Of a stretch of DNA of 64,000 nucleotides, positions 41,678 through 52,025 are shown one piece after another. A program made the position numbers and the translations under genes. Every line of letters begins with the position of its first letter. Within the stretch, counting starts at the first letter, position 1. The stretch comes from Platanthera guangdongensis. Lineage: Eukaryota > Streptophyta > Magnoliopsida > Asparagales > Orchidaceae. Location of the stretch: the NCBI GenBank assembly GCA_039583875.1, contig CM077150.1:47754261-47818260 (forward strand), given 5' to 3'. The notes below the pieces were generated by a model that was given only the letters and a program-made list of their open reading frames with translations, had not been told where the DNA came from and searched no databases.

Positions 41678-41991
41678 CCCGTGAGAGGAAACCCACCGCC
41701 TATGTCTTCCTTTCTTTCTCTCTCTCTCTCTTGCTCGTCCATTTGGAGAGGCCGTCGACCTTGGGTGTTGTCATCGGTCTTAGAGGAGGTATCAGCCAGC
41801 ATTGGGAGAGTGTATTGCCGCCGGGCTTGGCGGAGTTTGTCGTCGGCGTTGCCTTGAACGTTCTTTTGAGTGAAGAGGAGTGGTGTCGACGAAGTGCGTG
41901 AGTGCAGTTAGCCTCGACGGTGGTTTCTCTCTGGTGGTGACGTTGTTATTCGGTGGTGGTGGGGTTGAATGTCGTTCATCGACGTTGAAGG
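41678..41991 (+). repeat. ~315-bp direct repeat, copy 1
   Basis: Homologous to 42249-42561: both start GCCCGTGAGAGGAAACCC, contain (CT)n, GAGAGGCC, TTGGCGGAGTTTGTC, GTGAGTGCAGTTAGCCTCGA, and end TTTGAAGG or GTTGAAGG. The phrase CGGAGTTTGTCNNCGGCGTTG could suggest coding, but no domain is recognised. Confidence 0.8.
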
Positions 41992-42248
41992 TGTAACGAC
42001 CCTAGCCGATCCAACGTGACAGCGCCATGGCTCCGCTCTAGGCGACGCTACCGGGCTGCAACCCAAGCACCCCAACCCCTCTCCCTGCACAGGCGTGTTG
42101 TTGGTGGCCACAGTCTCCCTTTGATGACTGAAATTCTCCCGTTAAACGGACAGCACGGGGACTTCCCAGGAGATCACCCATCCCAGGACTTCTCCAACCC
42201 GAGCACGCTTAACTGTGGAGTTCTTTCAACTCTCATCACCAATTGAGC
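41992..42248 (-). mobile_element. 5S-rRNA-derived insertion (Cassandra-like candidate)
   Basis: On the minus strand 42225 to 42151 follow the 3' two thirds of plant 5S rRNA: GAACTCC, AGTTAAGCGTGCT (A box), a GGATGGGTGATCTCC stretch (C box) and CTGGGAAGTCC. The sequence begins TGTAACGACCC in plus coordinates, so the minus strand ends GGGTCGTTACA, an LTR-like end. Cassandra TRIM elements carry 5S sequence in their LTRs; this may be a solo LTR of that kind. The other end and a TSD could not be fixed. Confidence 0.65.
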
Positions 42249-42561
42249 TGCCCGTGAGAGGAAACCCGCTGCTTCTGTCTTCCTTTCTCTCTCTCTCTCT
42301 CGCTCGTACACTCGGAGAGGCCTTCGACCTTGGGTGTTGTCGCCGGTCTTGGAGGAGGTAGCTGCTGGCGTTGGGAGAGGGTGTTGCCGCCGAGCTTGGC
42401 GGAGTTTGTCTCCGGCGTTGCAGTGGATGTTCTTTGGAGTGGATATACGTGGTGTTGACGGCATGCGTGAGTGCAGTTAGCCTCGATGGTGGTTTCTCTC
42501 CGGTGGTACCGTTGTTCTCCGGTGGTAGTGCGGTTGAACGTCGATCATTGACTTTGAAGGT
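42249..42561 (+). repeat. ~315-bp direct repeat, copy 2
   Basis: See copy 1 at 41678. The copies differ at many positions (perhaps 12-15% by eye). The 5S-derived insertion lies exactly between them. Confidence 0.8.
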
Positions 42562-42784
42562 TCAGTGAACCTTGTGCGTCCGTGAGGCAGATTGCAGTCC
42601 AGATCTCCTACTTTCTCGTGGATCGTGCGTGTCAAGCGGATCCACATATATTTCATCGGTCGGTTAAATTTTCTCTTTGTATTTGCATTTATATTTTAAG
42701 TATAAATATATTCTGTGATTATTTTTGATATTCTTGTTGCATGCAAATTTATATTTGTGTTTGCGTTTGTACTGATTTTACAAC

Positions 42785-43135
42785 ATGACTTCTACTTATA
42801 ACAAAAACTACTCTGCAGAAAAGTTAGATGGTACCTCCGGTGGGAAGTTGGCATCCAGCTTTTCTATTTCGATCCCGCCTCTTCCCGTTGCCCTAGCTCG
42901 GGCCTCTTCCCGTCTTCCCATTGCCCTCCTCCGATCTCTTCCCACCAACCTCGCTTTGTCCTCTTCTCGTCACCACTGCAGTAGGAAAGAAGATCACTCG
43001 ATCTTCTACCTCCTTCCCTTGACAACACTCCTGCCTCTTCCAGTCGCCACTGTAGCTCTGAGCTCTTCCCGTCTTCTGGTGGCAGAATCGGTAACGTTCA
43101 CTGTTTTTTTATTTGTTGATTTTGTTCGGCACTGA
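42785..43135 (+). pseudogene. Short gag-like start of Copia fragment G
   Basis: The frame begins MTSTYNKNYSAEKLDGTSGG, like the start of many Copia gag proteins, after a 220-bp AT-rich leader. After about 20 residues it changes into a Leu/Ser/Pro-rich sequence with no gag similarity, so the element was truncated or joined to other DNA here. Confidence 0.4.
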
Positions 43136-43210
43136 TTCCATGGCTTTCTGATTGATCCTGTGATAACCTTCACTATTTTTCCATTCCTGTTGTGTAAAGC
43201 CCATGGATTG

Positions 43211-44045
43211 CTATGTGAAGCCCACTGAATTATGTGTGAAGCTAGTATAAATGCTTGTTTTTATATATCCATTCATATGTCCAGAGTTATGATCTTTTTG
43301 ACATTTTTTCATCAAATTTCTATGAGTTGCATCACAATGATTGTGCTCAAATACAAGAACCGTCATTGCCCGATACTCAGCCTCAACAAATGAGCGGTCA
43401 ACAACTGATTGCTTCTTGCTCCGCCATCTAATAAGGTTTCCACCATAGTATGTACAAAAAATATTTGTTGAGCGTCGATCATCAAGAGAGCTCATATAGT
43501 CAGCGTCAAAATATGCAATCAAAGATAGAGAGGAGGATGACTTGTACACAAGCCCTTGTTCAGGAGCAGTCTTCAAGTACCCGAGGATGCACTCTACGAC
43601 CTAGAGATGAGAGGACCGTGGAGTGTGCATGAACCGACTGACAACCACAACATCATATGAAATATCAAGTCTTGTAATTGTTAGATATATCAACTTTCCT
43701 ACAAGACATCAATACTATTTTGGATATGTAAGTAGTGTGTCAGAGTCAGATTCATGAACACAAAGCATGCGGTTCACATCCATAAGAGTGTTAGCAAGTT
43801 TGCATTCTGAATAACCAGCATCCGAAAGAAGATCAAGACAGTACTTCCGTTGTGTTAGAACAAGACATTCAGTTGTCTTGCTACCTTTAGTCGAAGGAAG
43901 TAATGAAGAATTCTCAGATGTTTAATTCGAAAGGCAGAGCTTAAGTGTTCCTTAATCAGTTGTATCCCCGTTGAGTCATTACTAGTAATAAGAATATCAT
44001 CAACATAAAGTGGGAGAATAACTGTGCCAGTAGGTTGATGACGGG
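43211..44045 (-). pseudogene. Copia RT end and RNase H (of Copia D or E)
   Basis: RT: TGTVILPLYVDDILITSNDSTG near 43990-44040, then HYFLRLKVARQLNVL with many stops. RNase H: EQGLVYKSSSSLSLIAYFDADYMSSLDDRRSTN, IRWRSKKQSVVDRSFVEAEYRAM at 43350-43570, then degenerate text. The 3' LTR to the left is missing. Either of the two minus-oriented Copia remnants to the right could own it. Confidence 0.75.
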
Positions 44046-44048
44046 TGC

Positions 44049-44455
44049 AGCAACAACAACAGCACTCATGTCTTTATCCGACTATAGTGGGGTCAACTAT
44101 ATGGATCTTTTGTCACCATTGTGCCCTATCTTTTGTCATAATCTCACTAATGCTTAACTACATCATGTCTTTCTTTATAGTTTCATTCCAAGTCTTTATT
44201 GGTCTACCCCTCCCTTGTCTAACATGTCTAGTGACTAGACTTTCACAATGCCTAACAAGTGCCTCTAATGGCCTCCTTTATACGTGTCCAAACCATCTTA
44301 GACGAGCTTCTCGCATATTCTCTGATATTGGTGCTACTCCTGTCTTATCCCTGACACTTTCATTCCTAATTTTATCCAGTCTCGTGTGTTCACACATCCA
44401 CCTAAGCATTCTCATCTCCGCAACTCCCATTTTTTGCTCATGTACAAGAGGATAC
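44049..44455 (-). mobile_element. 5'-truncated L1-type LINE
   Basis: The minus strand encodes the C-terminal end of plant LINE ORF2: VAEMRMLRWMCEHTRLDKI, LRWFGHV, stop, RRPLEALVRH, QGRGRPIKTWNETIKKD, DRAQW. It is followed by a 3' UTR ending in GTTGTTGTTGC, as is usual for these LINEs. Truncation at the 5' side is the norm for LINE insertions. No TSD was found. Confidence 0.85.
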
Positions 44456-45054
44456 AAAAAAGGTCGACCTCTTGGAGAGAGAAAAAGAAGAACCCTCCAT
44501 AGAAAGAGAGAAAAACAGACAGAAAATCTCTAACCGCCCGGTTAGAGAGAAGACAGCAAAAAGAGCCAACAAGGGATCAGGGCGCAGGAAGCACGGACAG
44601 CAAACAGAGAAGGCACCCACGGCTAGGGAAAGAAAATCGAGAGAAAAAATTCCTAACCACACGGTTAGAGAGAGAGAAGTCGAAAAATAACTAGTCGCAG
44701 AAAGGTGCACACAAACAAAGGAAGTCGCAGAAAGAAAGAGAGTTCGTGTGAACACAACGGAGGCCGCGCGAACAAAGAATAAGTTGCAAGAAGAACAACT
44801 AGGAAAGGGAGGACGAGGAGGGAGACTGCAAGCGATTGGAATAAAAAAGACCGTGAGCTCGAATCAAGAGACTGAATAGCAAACCGGAGCAAAGGAAAAA
44901 AAGATCGCGGTTAAGAGACAACAAACTGCAAAAAGAGAAGAAGACCGCAGTTTAAGAGAGAAAACCGCAGAGAGAAGAAAGAAGAGTGGACGGTTAGGAA
45001 ACAAGAGCCCGCTCGGACTGCCTGAAAAATCAATCTGGAGTAAAGAATCGGTTA
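44456..45054 (-). other. Copia D untranslated leader
   Basis: Pyrimidine-rich in element sense, with repeated TTCTCTCTAACCG-GGTTAGAGA inverted pairs (near 44530 and 44665) and TTCGCGCGGCC phrases. It resembles the leader of Copia F (58473-59280), supporting a shared family. No gag is seen before the LINE. Confidence 0.6.
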
Positions 45055-45066
45055 GCTCTGATACCA
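45055..45066 (-). promoter_or_regulatory. Copia D primer-binding site
   Basis: The minus strand reads TGGTATCAGAGC immediately after the LTR, an exact initiator-Met site. Confidence 0.9.
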
Positions 45067-45918
45067 TGTAAAAAGTGCTAAATAAAAGATTAATTTTATT
45101 GCTTCAAAAAAATAAATAATACAAAGGTGTGCCCCCTATTTATAGAAGATGGGGGAGAGAGGAGATTACAACAAGCGAAGTGCGACTAATTACAATCCGC
45201 GCGGGCTATGTAGTTTGTCTGCGTCAAACCGCAAGGCTATATAACGAAGACTAACTATGCAGTCATTCCTGGGATGCCACCAAACCGCAAGGGTGGATAG
45301 CCGTCAGACCGCAGCTGCGGGTTGCCTCCATACCGCAGCTGCGGGTTGCCTCCATACCGCAGCTGCGGGTTGCCTTCAGACCGCAGCTGCGGGTTGCCAC
45401 CAGACCGCAGCTGCGGGTTGCCTCCAGACCGCAGCTGCGCGTTGCCACCAGACCGCAGCTGCGGGTTGCCACCAGACCGCAGCTGCGGGTTGCCACCAGA
45501 CCGCAGCTGCGGGTTGCCACCAGACCGCAGTTGCGGGTTGCCACCATACCACAGCTGCGTGTTGCCACCATACTGCAGCTGCGTGTTGCCATCAGACCGC
45601 AACTGCCTGTTGCCACCAGACCGTAGCTCGAGGTTGCCACCAAACCACAACTATGGGTTGCCCTCCGGACTGCAACTCGAGTAGGAAAAACCTCCTAGAC
45701 AGCACAACAGGAGCTGGTCGACTACAACGTTTTGTGAAACTGCCAAGACTGTACTGCGGATTTGTCAAACCGCCAGGACTTGCTAAACCGTCAGTCCGCC
45801 AAGAAAAGTCACCAAAAGGACCGCAACCTCTTTTCGTTAAGCCAAACCACTAGACCGCCAAACCAGCAGACCGCCGAGACTAGCTCTCCAGACCGCCCGA
45901 TTTTCATAAGTTTCAACA
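45067..45918 (-). repeat. Copia D 5' LTR
   Basis: 852 bp, TGTAAAAAGTG...TTTCAACA in plus coordinates. The minus-strand promoter is TTCTATAAATAGGGGGCACACC, similar to Copia F's CTATAAAAGGG...ACCTTTGTA. The following ACAAT (45919-45923) would be the TSD; the partner copy is not found because the left end is lost. It contains the 24-bp array. Confidence 0.85.
45308..45683. repeat. 24-bp palindrome-bearing tandem array in the Copia D LTR
   Basis: About 16 units of ACCGCAGCTGCGGGTTGCCACCAG or near variants. Eight units contain the perfect 12-bp palindrome CCGCAGCTGCGG; variation rises toward the right. Since 24 is divisible by three, open frames of 120-198 codons arise on both strands; these are not genes. 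Confidence 0.93.
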
Positions 45919-45923
45919 ACAAT

Positions 45924-46180
45924 CAAGTTTTTGAGTAAGATGACTAACAAAACGCAGGTTAAAAGGTAATCCCAGAACATGAAGGACTGAGGATAAAGAG
46001 AGAGTTGGAGTGAGAGACACATCGACAACGCCAAAAATCGGGGTGGTATCACCATTGACCACGATAATGAACTTGGGATATGCAGATTGTAAGTACTGAG
46101 GCTGTCGCTACGTTGTAATATGATGTGTGACACCCGAGTCCCCAATTCAGTGGGAGCTACGGGAGAGGCGGGATATACCT
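45924..46180 (-). pseudogene. Copia E protease
   Basis: The frame reads GDSGVTHHITT (catalytic DSG), a stop, then YLQSAYPKFIIVVNGDTTPIF, VSLTPTLSLSSVLHVLGLPFNLRFVSHLTQKLDC, where Copia D is inserted. This is the protease of a second minus-oriented Copia. Confidence 0.75.
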
Positions 46181-46229
46181 TTATTGGAGATCGACACAAC
46201 GGATCTTGATGAGCGACTAATCACTCCTT

Positions 46230-47151
46230 GTAACTGTTGAAGTTGGGTGTGCAAAAGCATCAATGTCATTACGGGTGGAGTCAGCAATAGCGAAAGCAGT
46301 GAGATGTCAAGGCAGACCATGTTTGCGATAACAAGTGGCCTCAAGATGACCATCCCGTCCGCAATGAGCACATTTGAAGAGAGGTCTTCCAGCACGTCTC
46401 CGTCCTCGAGAAGAGGATCAACCCCCACGAGCTGACGGACCACGAGTTGAAGGAGCATGAGGAGTAGAGAAGGGCTGCTGGAGAAGAGACAAAGATAGAT
46501 TTCCAGGAGCATCCGGGGGGGGGGGTGTAACCATCAAGAGCATAGAGCAAACATCCGACAGAGAGGGAGTTGTAGATGAGGAAAGAATCTGAGCCCGAAC
46601 ACTGTGAAGATGGGGTGGAACATGGGGCATCATCATAGCAATCCCAACTACTTTTTTTGGGCCTGTTGGACAACTAGATCCGTGGTGTGAGGATGATGTT
46701 GTCACCATGCCTCAACAAGGGTCTTGGCTTCTGCAATAAATGAAGTCAAGTCACCTACTTACCCAGGGTCAAGTGTCTGAAGATCGATGATGATGTCGAA
46801 CAAGTGCTAGAGGCTGTCCTTTTCATAATAGAGGGAGTGGAGTTCCTCCCACATAGCTTTGGCCATCTCATGTTACATGGCTATCTGATACGACTCTATG
46901 TCCATGAAATTGAGGATCCATGATTGGACACAACTATCATCACGAAGCCACTCCTCGGTGGGTACGGTAAGAGGGTTCCTTGTTAGATGATGAAGAAGGT
47001 CTTTGGTTTGCAAAATGCGGTGAATTGAGTGCACACACTCCATAAAGTTTTGCTTCCCACGGAGAGAAATGGTGGTGATCCGAAGCTCATCACGAAGTTC
47101 AGGAGGAGCAGTAGCACTGGCAGGAAGAGAGGAAGCAGTTGTTGTATACAT
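46230..47151 (-). pseudogene. Copia E gag
   Basis: Starts MYTTTASSLPASATAPPELRD at 47151, with ISLRGKQNFMECVHSIHRILQTKDLLHHLT and DDSCVQSWILNFMD (UBN2-type gag). A zinc knuckle CAHCGRDGHLEATCYRKHGLP lies near 46300-46380. Stops and frame changes occur between 46870 and 46400, including a 10-base G run near 46507. Confidence 0.75.
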
Positions 47152-47810
47152 GAAGCAACAGTGCGATGAAGCGGGTAGACAAAGGCCGAAGCAAACATGG
47201 GTGCGGCTAGCAAGTTATGTGGCTAGGCAACCAGCGACACGAGGCATCTCAGCAGGCGGGCGGGGAAGTACAGCGGCCAGTCCGAAGGCGGACTGGGATG
47301 GAGGCCAGGACAAAGGCAAGATGGAGGTCAGCAAGCAAGGGAAGAACATCAACAAGAAGAAGGGGTGGCCTGGAGATTGACCACCAACGACAAGGGAGAA
47401 AACAACGAGCAGGGCGAGACAACCGGTGCGGCTAGCGACAACGGGCACGATATGCGGCTAGGAGACAACCACCAGAAGAGCACAAATCGGCGACCAGAGA
47501 AGAACGGTCTGAGATGCGTAGCTAAGAAGTGGCACGCGTGGATAGAAGAAACCAACGACCAGTCTAGGGTGCTGCGAGGAAAGCAAACCGCGGTGACCGG
47601 CGACCAGACTAGGCCAGCGAGCAAAGCAAACCGTGGCAAATTGTCGAGTGATAAAGAGGAAGACGCGTGGTAAGAATTGAAGGCCGCAGCGAGGAGAAAA
47701 GTCGGGGTCCCACTGAGCCGAAGGGAGAAACTATAAAAGTAGGGGAAAGGAGGAACTGCAGGAAGGGGGCAGGGTGGGGTGTCTGCCGGTAGAAATAGAG
47801 AGAAAAAAAC
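47152..47810 (-). other. Copia E leader, proximal part
   Basis: GC-rich noncoding leader between gag and the Copia C insertion; it resumes at 53856. Open frames here lack recognisable domains. AAAAC at 47806-47810 is the likely Copia C target duplication, blurred by an A run. Confidence 0.55.
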
Positions 47811-49697
47811 TGTTAAAATTCAACAAACCGCAGACGCCCCCTTGGATACCCTGTTGAAAACTCAACAAACCGAAGGAGAATACGCCCACTTATAATGTTG
47901 AAAGTTTTCCCGGATCGTGGAGTTAGCATGGGTTATCTCAACAAAGCAGTAACAACCAGCAACACATGCAGCACAAGCTTCTTTATTGATCAAGAGCAAA
48001 CTTCTTTACAAGACGAGACATACATGGCGAGACATGCTTCACCAAAACCCAACACCGGGAGAGCATAGACAGTTACAAAGACAAGAACAAAAACAAGCCG
48101 CGCGGACTCAATCAACAAGCCGCCGACCTACTGCTGTGGAGTCCGCTCAGTCCGCCAGGTCGCCAGACCGCAACCCAAGCCGCGCGGACTCACCCCTTAT
48201 TCCAATGCTTAGCTCTTCACCGCCGATCTGCAGGCTGCCTGACCGCGAGGTCGCCTAGCCGCCAGACCGCACAAGCTGCGTCACCGAATGGAACAGTCCG
48301 CCTGAAGCAGGCGACTTCCTAAACCCCGAACCAAGTTGCCAAAGAGGAGACCGCCTGGTCGCTATCTGCGACCTGCTGTTTACCGCCTGTTGCTTAACCG
48401 CAGAGTCCGCACTGTCCCTGACCGCAATCAGAGCCAAGTCCTGGCTTTCCAGCGCTATCCGCACAACCTGCACAGCACAACCCGGTCAACTCTCTATCCG
48501 CGCGGACACAAAGTCCAGACCGCAGCAACTTACGCGAGCTCAATTACTGTTCACTTACTTCGGTTAGGTTCCGTTACACCTGATGTGACATGGGTCCTAT
48601 TTATAGGCACGACGATGAGTATGGTCACCGCCCTAGCCGATAGGATCACCGCCACATCCCGCAGCTAGAACAAGTGTGTCCGCCAGCCCGCGGACACACA
48701 TTTCAGTTCTCCACTCCTGTGCAGATAGCCAGTCCGCCCCAGCTTCTCCAAGGCCGGACTCCAATATCCAGCCCGCCTTGCCGCCAGAGACCAAGCCAGG
48801 ACCACCACAGCCGGACTCCACAACAGCCGTGTCCGCCAATCTGCGGACAAGGCATCAGCCCGCAAACCCCGAGCCCGCAGCCTCGCCATCAAGGCACCTG
48901 CCGGACTCAGCGGACACCCGGCTTCCGTCCGCATATCCCAAGTCCATTGCCTCATTGCCAAGGCACCTCCGGACTTAGCGGACACGCCAATCCAGTCCGC
49001 TAACAGCAGACTCCAGTCCGCAACTCCTGAGTCCATAACCTCATCACAAGGCTAAACCGGACTCAGCGGACTCTGGCTCCAGTCCGCACGCTCCTGCACA
49101 AGCAATTCTCCAGTCCGCATTTCCCCAAGCTAGCAAACAAGGCAACAGCACTTCTACTACGCTTGGCGGACTGAGAATGCAGCCCGCGCTCCACTGCGCG
49201 ATCTCCCCGGACTGAGCCTCCTGGACTTGGTTCAATTCCCACCAAGTCCAGCCCACTGGCCGCAAGGACCAGTCCGCACTTACTGGCGGACACTGGATCT
49301 AGCCCGCCATACCGGGCGACCTCCAGTTTTTGTCCGCGTAGTCCGGCGGTCTCCGCGACTTCCACTTGCCGCTTCACTAGAGCAAGACCAAGGCAACTGC
49401 CAAACCGGTCTGCCGAGCTCCAGTTCTTCAGTCCGCTTCATGCCGGACTCCGCGGATAGCATTCCTATCCGCCCGGTTACTTCCTGGGAGTCAACCGCCT
49501 GCTGAGCATACACTGGCCTGTCAGACCGCCGCTGCTGTCCGCGTAGTCCGCACGAACAGACCGCCCAGGCCGCCACAGAGCAAACCGCCTGCAACATCCC
49601 TGCCGACCTAGCAGTCCGCCAACCCTGTCCGCGTAGTCCGCGCGGATAGGTTTCCCAAGCCTTCCATTCACCCACTTTCACTTCACAGAATTCAACA
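47811..49697 (-). repeat. Copia C 3' LTR
   Basis: TGTTAAAATTC...GAATTCAACA in plus coordinates. GTCCGC/GCGGAC occurs about 29 times by eye, predominantly as GCGGAC in element sense. The minus-strand TATA is GCCTATAAATAGGACC (plus 48593-48608). Related to the Copia B LTR. Confidence 0.95.
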
Positions 49698-49899
49698 CTC
49701 CCCCTTGAAGTGAGAAGTGGTGAATAACTCCAGCAGCTCCCGTAACCTTGCACCTGGTCCTTCCGATAGCATCTACGAAGAGATGTCCAAGACATAGTCC
49801 TCGCCCCGCATATCATGGACCATGAGGGAGCCCTCCAGCATCTCCAAAAAGGAGCCATGCTTCCCTCTGCCTTCTTCAGCTTCAACCTCCACTCATGCA
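49698..49899 (-). other. Copia C region between the ORF and the 3' LTR
   Basis: About 200 bp replacing RT and RNase H. The minus strand ends with GTTATTCACCACTTCTCACTTCAAGGGGGAG-type sequence, like the last codons of pol plus purine tract in Copia B. The rest is not recognised. It marks an internal deletion with both pol ends retained. Confidence 0.65.
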
Positions 49900-51939
49900 T
49901 CACAGGAGTATCACCAACTTCCTGGACACAGAAGCCCAAGCCTTGTTATCTCTGAGAGAAGTCACCTCTTCAGACTTGGTGTCAAACACCTCCTTGATTC
50001 TAGTGGGGTCATCACAGCCAGAAGAACCTTGCTCGACCTGAGGGCTAGCAAAGAGACATGGGACCAAGTCCGCCATGTTTCCTTCGCTATATCGAGCTGG
50101 TAGCTTACTGATCCTCTTCGATCTCCGAAGAACCTGATCATGGCTAACCACCTCCGCTGCTTTTGAACCAGCTCCGTTCCCGGGCAAACCCGGAACAATG
50201 CTCCCTTTGCTCCCTGAACAAGACGCCTCCTTACTGGAACCAGAAGCACCTAGAGCAACGCTCCCCCTGCTACCTGAACCAGAAGACTCCCCTCTTGAAC
50301 AAGAACTGCCTGGAACATCGCTCCCTTTGCTTCCTGAACCGGAAGCCTCCGCCTTCGAGCCAGAAGATCCTGGAGCATCGCTCCCCCTTCTTCCCGACTC
50401 TGACGCCTTTGCCCCGGAGCTAGAACAACCTGGAACACCTGGTGACTCAGGTAACTCCACTTCCTTAGCAGCAGCCTCCTTCAGCCCACCATCTGACCTG
50501 CTTATCTCTAGCTCCACATAAGAGCTACTCCAATACGGCGTCAACTCATCGAAAACAATGTCTCTCGACACTATGAGTTTCTTCGTCGCAGGATCCATAC
50601 ACCTCCATCTTCTTCTCTGCTCATCATACCCAACAAAGACTAGCTTTGTCTTGAGAGCACCCAGAGAATGTAAATAGCAGGTAGATCCAAACACCCGAAG
50701 GTGCTTCACTGAGGGCTTCACTCCGAACATCAGCTCATAAGGAGTCTTCATTATGATCGGACTAAGAGGCATCCGGTTGATGACATGAGCAGCACAGGCA
50801 ATTCCTTCCGCCCAAAGAGCCTTCGGAACTCCTTTACTCTGAAGCCAACACTTGCAGGTCTCCGTTAACCAACGGATCATCCGAGCAGCAATACTACCCT
50901 GTTGTGAAGTATGTCCACAAGAAAGCTCCATCCGGATCCCTTGCTTCCTGCAAAAGCGTGAGAACTCGGTTGAGCCAAACTCACCACCGATACTTGTTCT
51001 CAACACCTTGATCCTTCGGCCGAGCTGGCCTTCTACAAGCTTCTTGAACTCCACAAACAAGTGTACCATGCTGGACTTCTTCTTCATGAAGTATACCCAA
51101 GTATACCCAGAATAGTCATCAACCAATATCAGCATGAAGCTGCTGCCTCCAAGACTGACCGTGACAGTCGGTCCCACCAGAGCACAATGGACAACCGCCA
51201 ATGATGCATTACATCTGGATTGTGCTTTGTCAACCATGAAGCGATAGGCTCCACTCTCCTGACATCCCGCACACCCCCGACCATCGCCATAGGATGACAA
51301 TCTAGGCAAGCCTCTTACGAGTCTTCTTTCCGCCATTGCTTTCAGCTTGTCCATCCCTACATGCCCCAGTCTTTCATGCCAGATAGCTGCACTATAACTG
51401 ACATTCATCCGATCAGCTCCAGAACTAGTTGAAATCCCAACTACGTTCTTCTCCTTCCTTCCTACCTGAGCAACGTTCGCCGAGAGCAAGACAACCTTGC
51501 ACTCCTTCCGAAGATGACCATGCTGCTTGCATTTATAGCACCTTGGTCCTTCCTTCCTCTTCCTATCACGCCTAGGAGAAACACTCCTTTCTTCCTGATA
51601 TGAAGTAGAGGGACCATCTTCCGCAGCAACCTTCACCTTCTTCCTGAACAACCCATCAAGGGAAGTCCAGACCTCCGCAGCTGATCGACATCCACTGATG
51701 TGATCCAAGAGCTCCGATGAGATCACCTGCTTGAGAATAGACTCCGCTTTCGCATTTGCCTCCTTCCAAGCTCTCATCGCCTCAGCATTGCCAGCAGTAT
51801 CCTCTTGTCTTCCTGCTCCGCATACAACCTCCCAAAGGTCCTCGCCAAGAAGAAAGCTCTTCATACAGGACTTCCACCGTTCACAGTTCGTCTCTGTAAG
51901 AAGATCAATACCAAGACAACTTGCATCCTCCACTGCCAT
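49900..51939 (-). CDS. Copia C gag-integrase ORF with substituted integrase active site
   Basis: 679 residues from ATG at 51939 (MAVEDASCLGIDLLTETNCERWKS); the frame is open further upstream through the primer site into the LTR. Gag-like region to about residue 130; zinc knuckle CYKCKQHGHLRKEC at about 134-147; pre-integrase WHERLGHVGMDKL and CAGCQESG near 187-230; integrase from about 250. The three DDE positions read Ala (VVHCALVGP, 253), Ser (LRTSIGGEF, 316) and Ala (SIAARMI, 352), yet the 35-residue spacing between the last two and the surrounding fold text (LVDDYSGYTWVYF, PKALWAEGIACAAHVINR) are kept. A Ser/Gly-rich tract of ~20-residue repeats follows (plus 50200-50430), then RRSKRISKLPARYSEG. 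There is no stop in over 2 kb. Confidence 0.88.
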   Translation of the reverse strand: MAVEDASCLGIDLLTETNCERWKSCMKSFLLGEDLWEVVCGAGRQEDTAGNAEAMRAWKEANAKAESILKQVISSELLDHISGCRSAAEVWTSLDGLFRKKVKVAAEDGPSTSYQEERSVSPRRDRKRKEGPRCYKCKQHGHLRKECKVVLLSANVAQVGRKEKNVVGISTSSGADRMNVSYSAAIWHERLGHVGMDKLKAMAERRLVRGLPRLSSYGDGRGCAGCQESGAYRFMVDKAQSRCNASLAVVHCALVGPTVTVSLGGSSFMLILVDDYSGYTWVYFMKKKSSMVHLFVEFKKLVEGQLGRRIKVLRTSIGGEFGSTEFSRFCRKQGIRMELSCGHTSQQGSIAARMIRWLTETCKCWLQSKGVPKALWAEGIACAAHVINRMPLSPIIMKTPYELMFGVKPSVKHLRVFGSTCYLHSLGALKTKLVFVGYDEQRRRWRCMDPATKKLIVSRDIVFDELTPYWSSSYVELEISRSDGGLKEAAAKEVELPESPGVPGCSSSGAKASESGRRGSDAPGSSGSKAEASGSGSKGSDVPGSSCSRGESSGSGSRGSVALGASGSSKEASCSGSKGSIVPGLPGNGAGSKAAEVVSHDQVLRRSKRISKLPARYSEGNMADLVPCLFASPQVEQGSSGCDDPTRIKEVFDTKSEEVTSLRDNKAWASVSRKLVILL

Positions 51940-52013
51940 GGTTCTACCACTGGTTTCCTCTACAGAAGAGCAACTACTTCCATTGAGCACTGCTTGACCA
52001 CTCCAACAACCTG

Positions 52014-52025
52014 GCTCTGATACCA
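52014..52025 (-). promoter_or_regulatory. Copia C primer-binding site
   Basis: The minus strand reads TGGTATCAGAGC directly after the 5' LTR, an exact initiator-Met site. Confidence 0.93.

Noticed and set aside
42785..43135. Full gag gene of a plus-oriented Copia
   Set aside because: Only about the first 20 residues resemble gag; the remainder is Leu/Ser-rich sequence without gag or zinc-knuckle motifs.
45308..45683. CRISPR-like look of regular short repeats
   Set aside because: Units are contiguous without unique spacers, and the setting is a plant LTR.
45255..45853. Four overlapping open frames of 120-198 codons on both strands with repeated GGNPQLRS or SCGLPPDR text
   Set aside because: Produced by the 24-bp array, whose period is a multiple of three. 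It lies in an LTR upstream of the TATA box.
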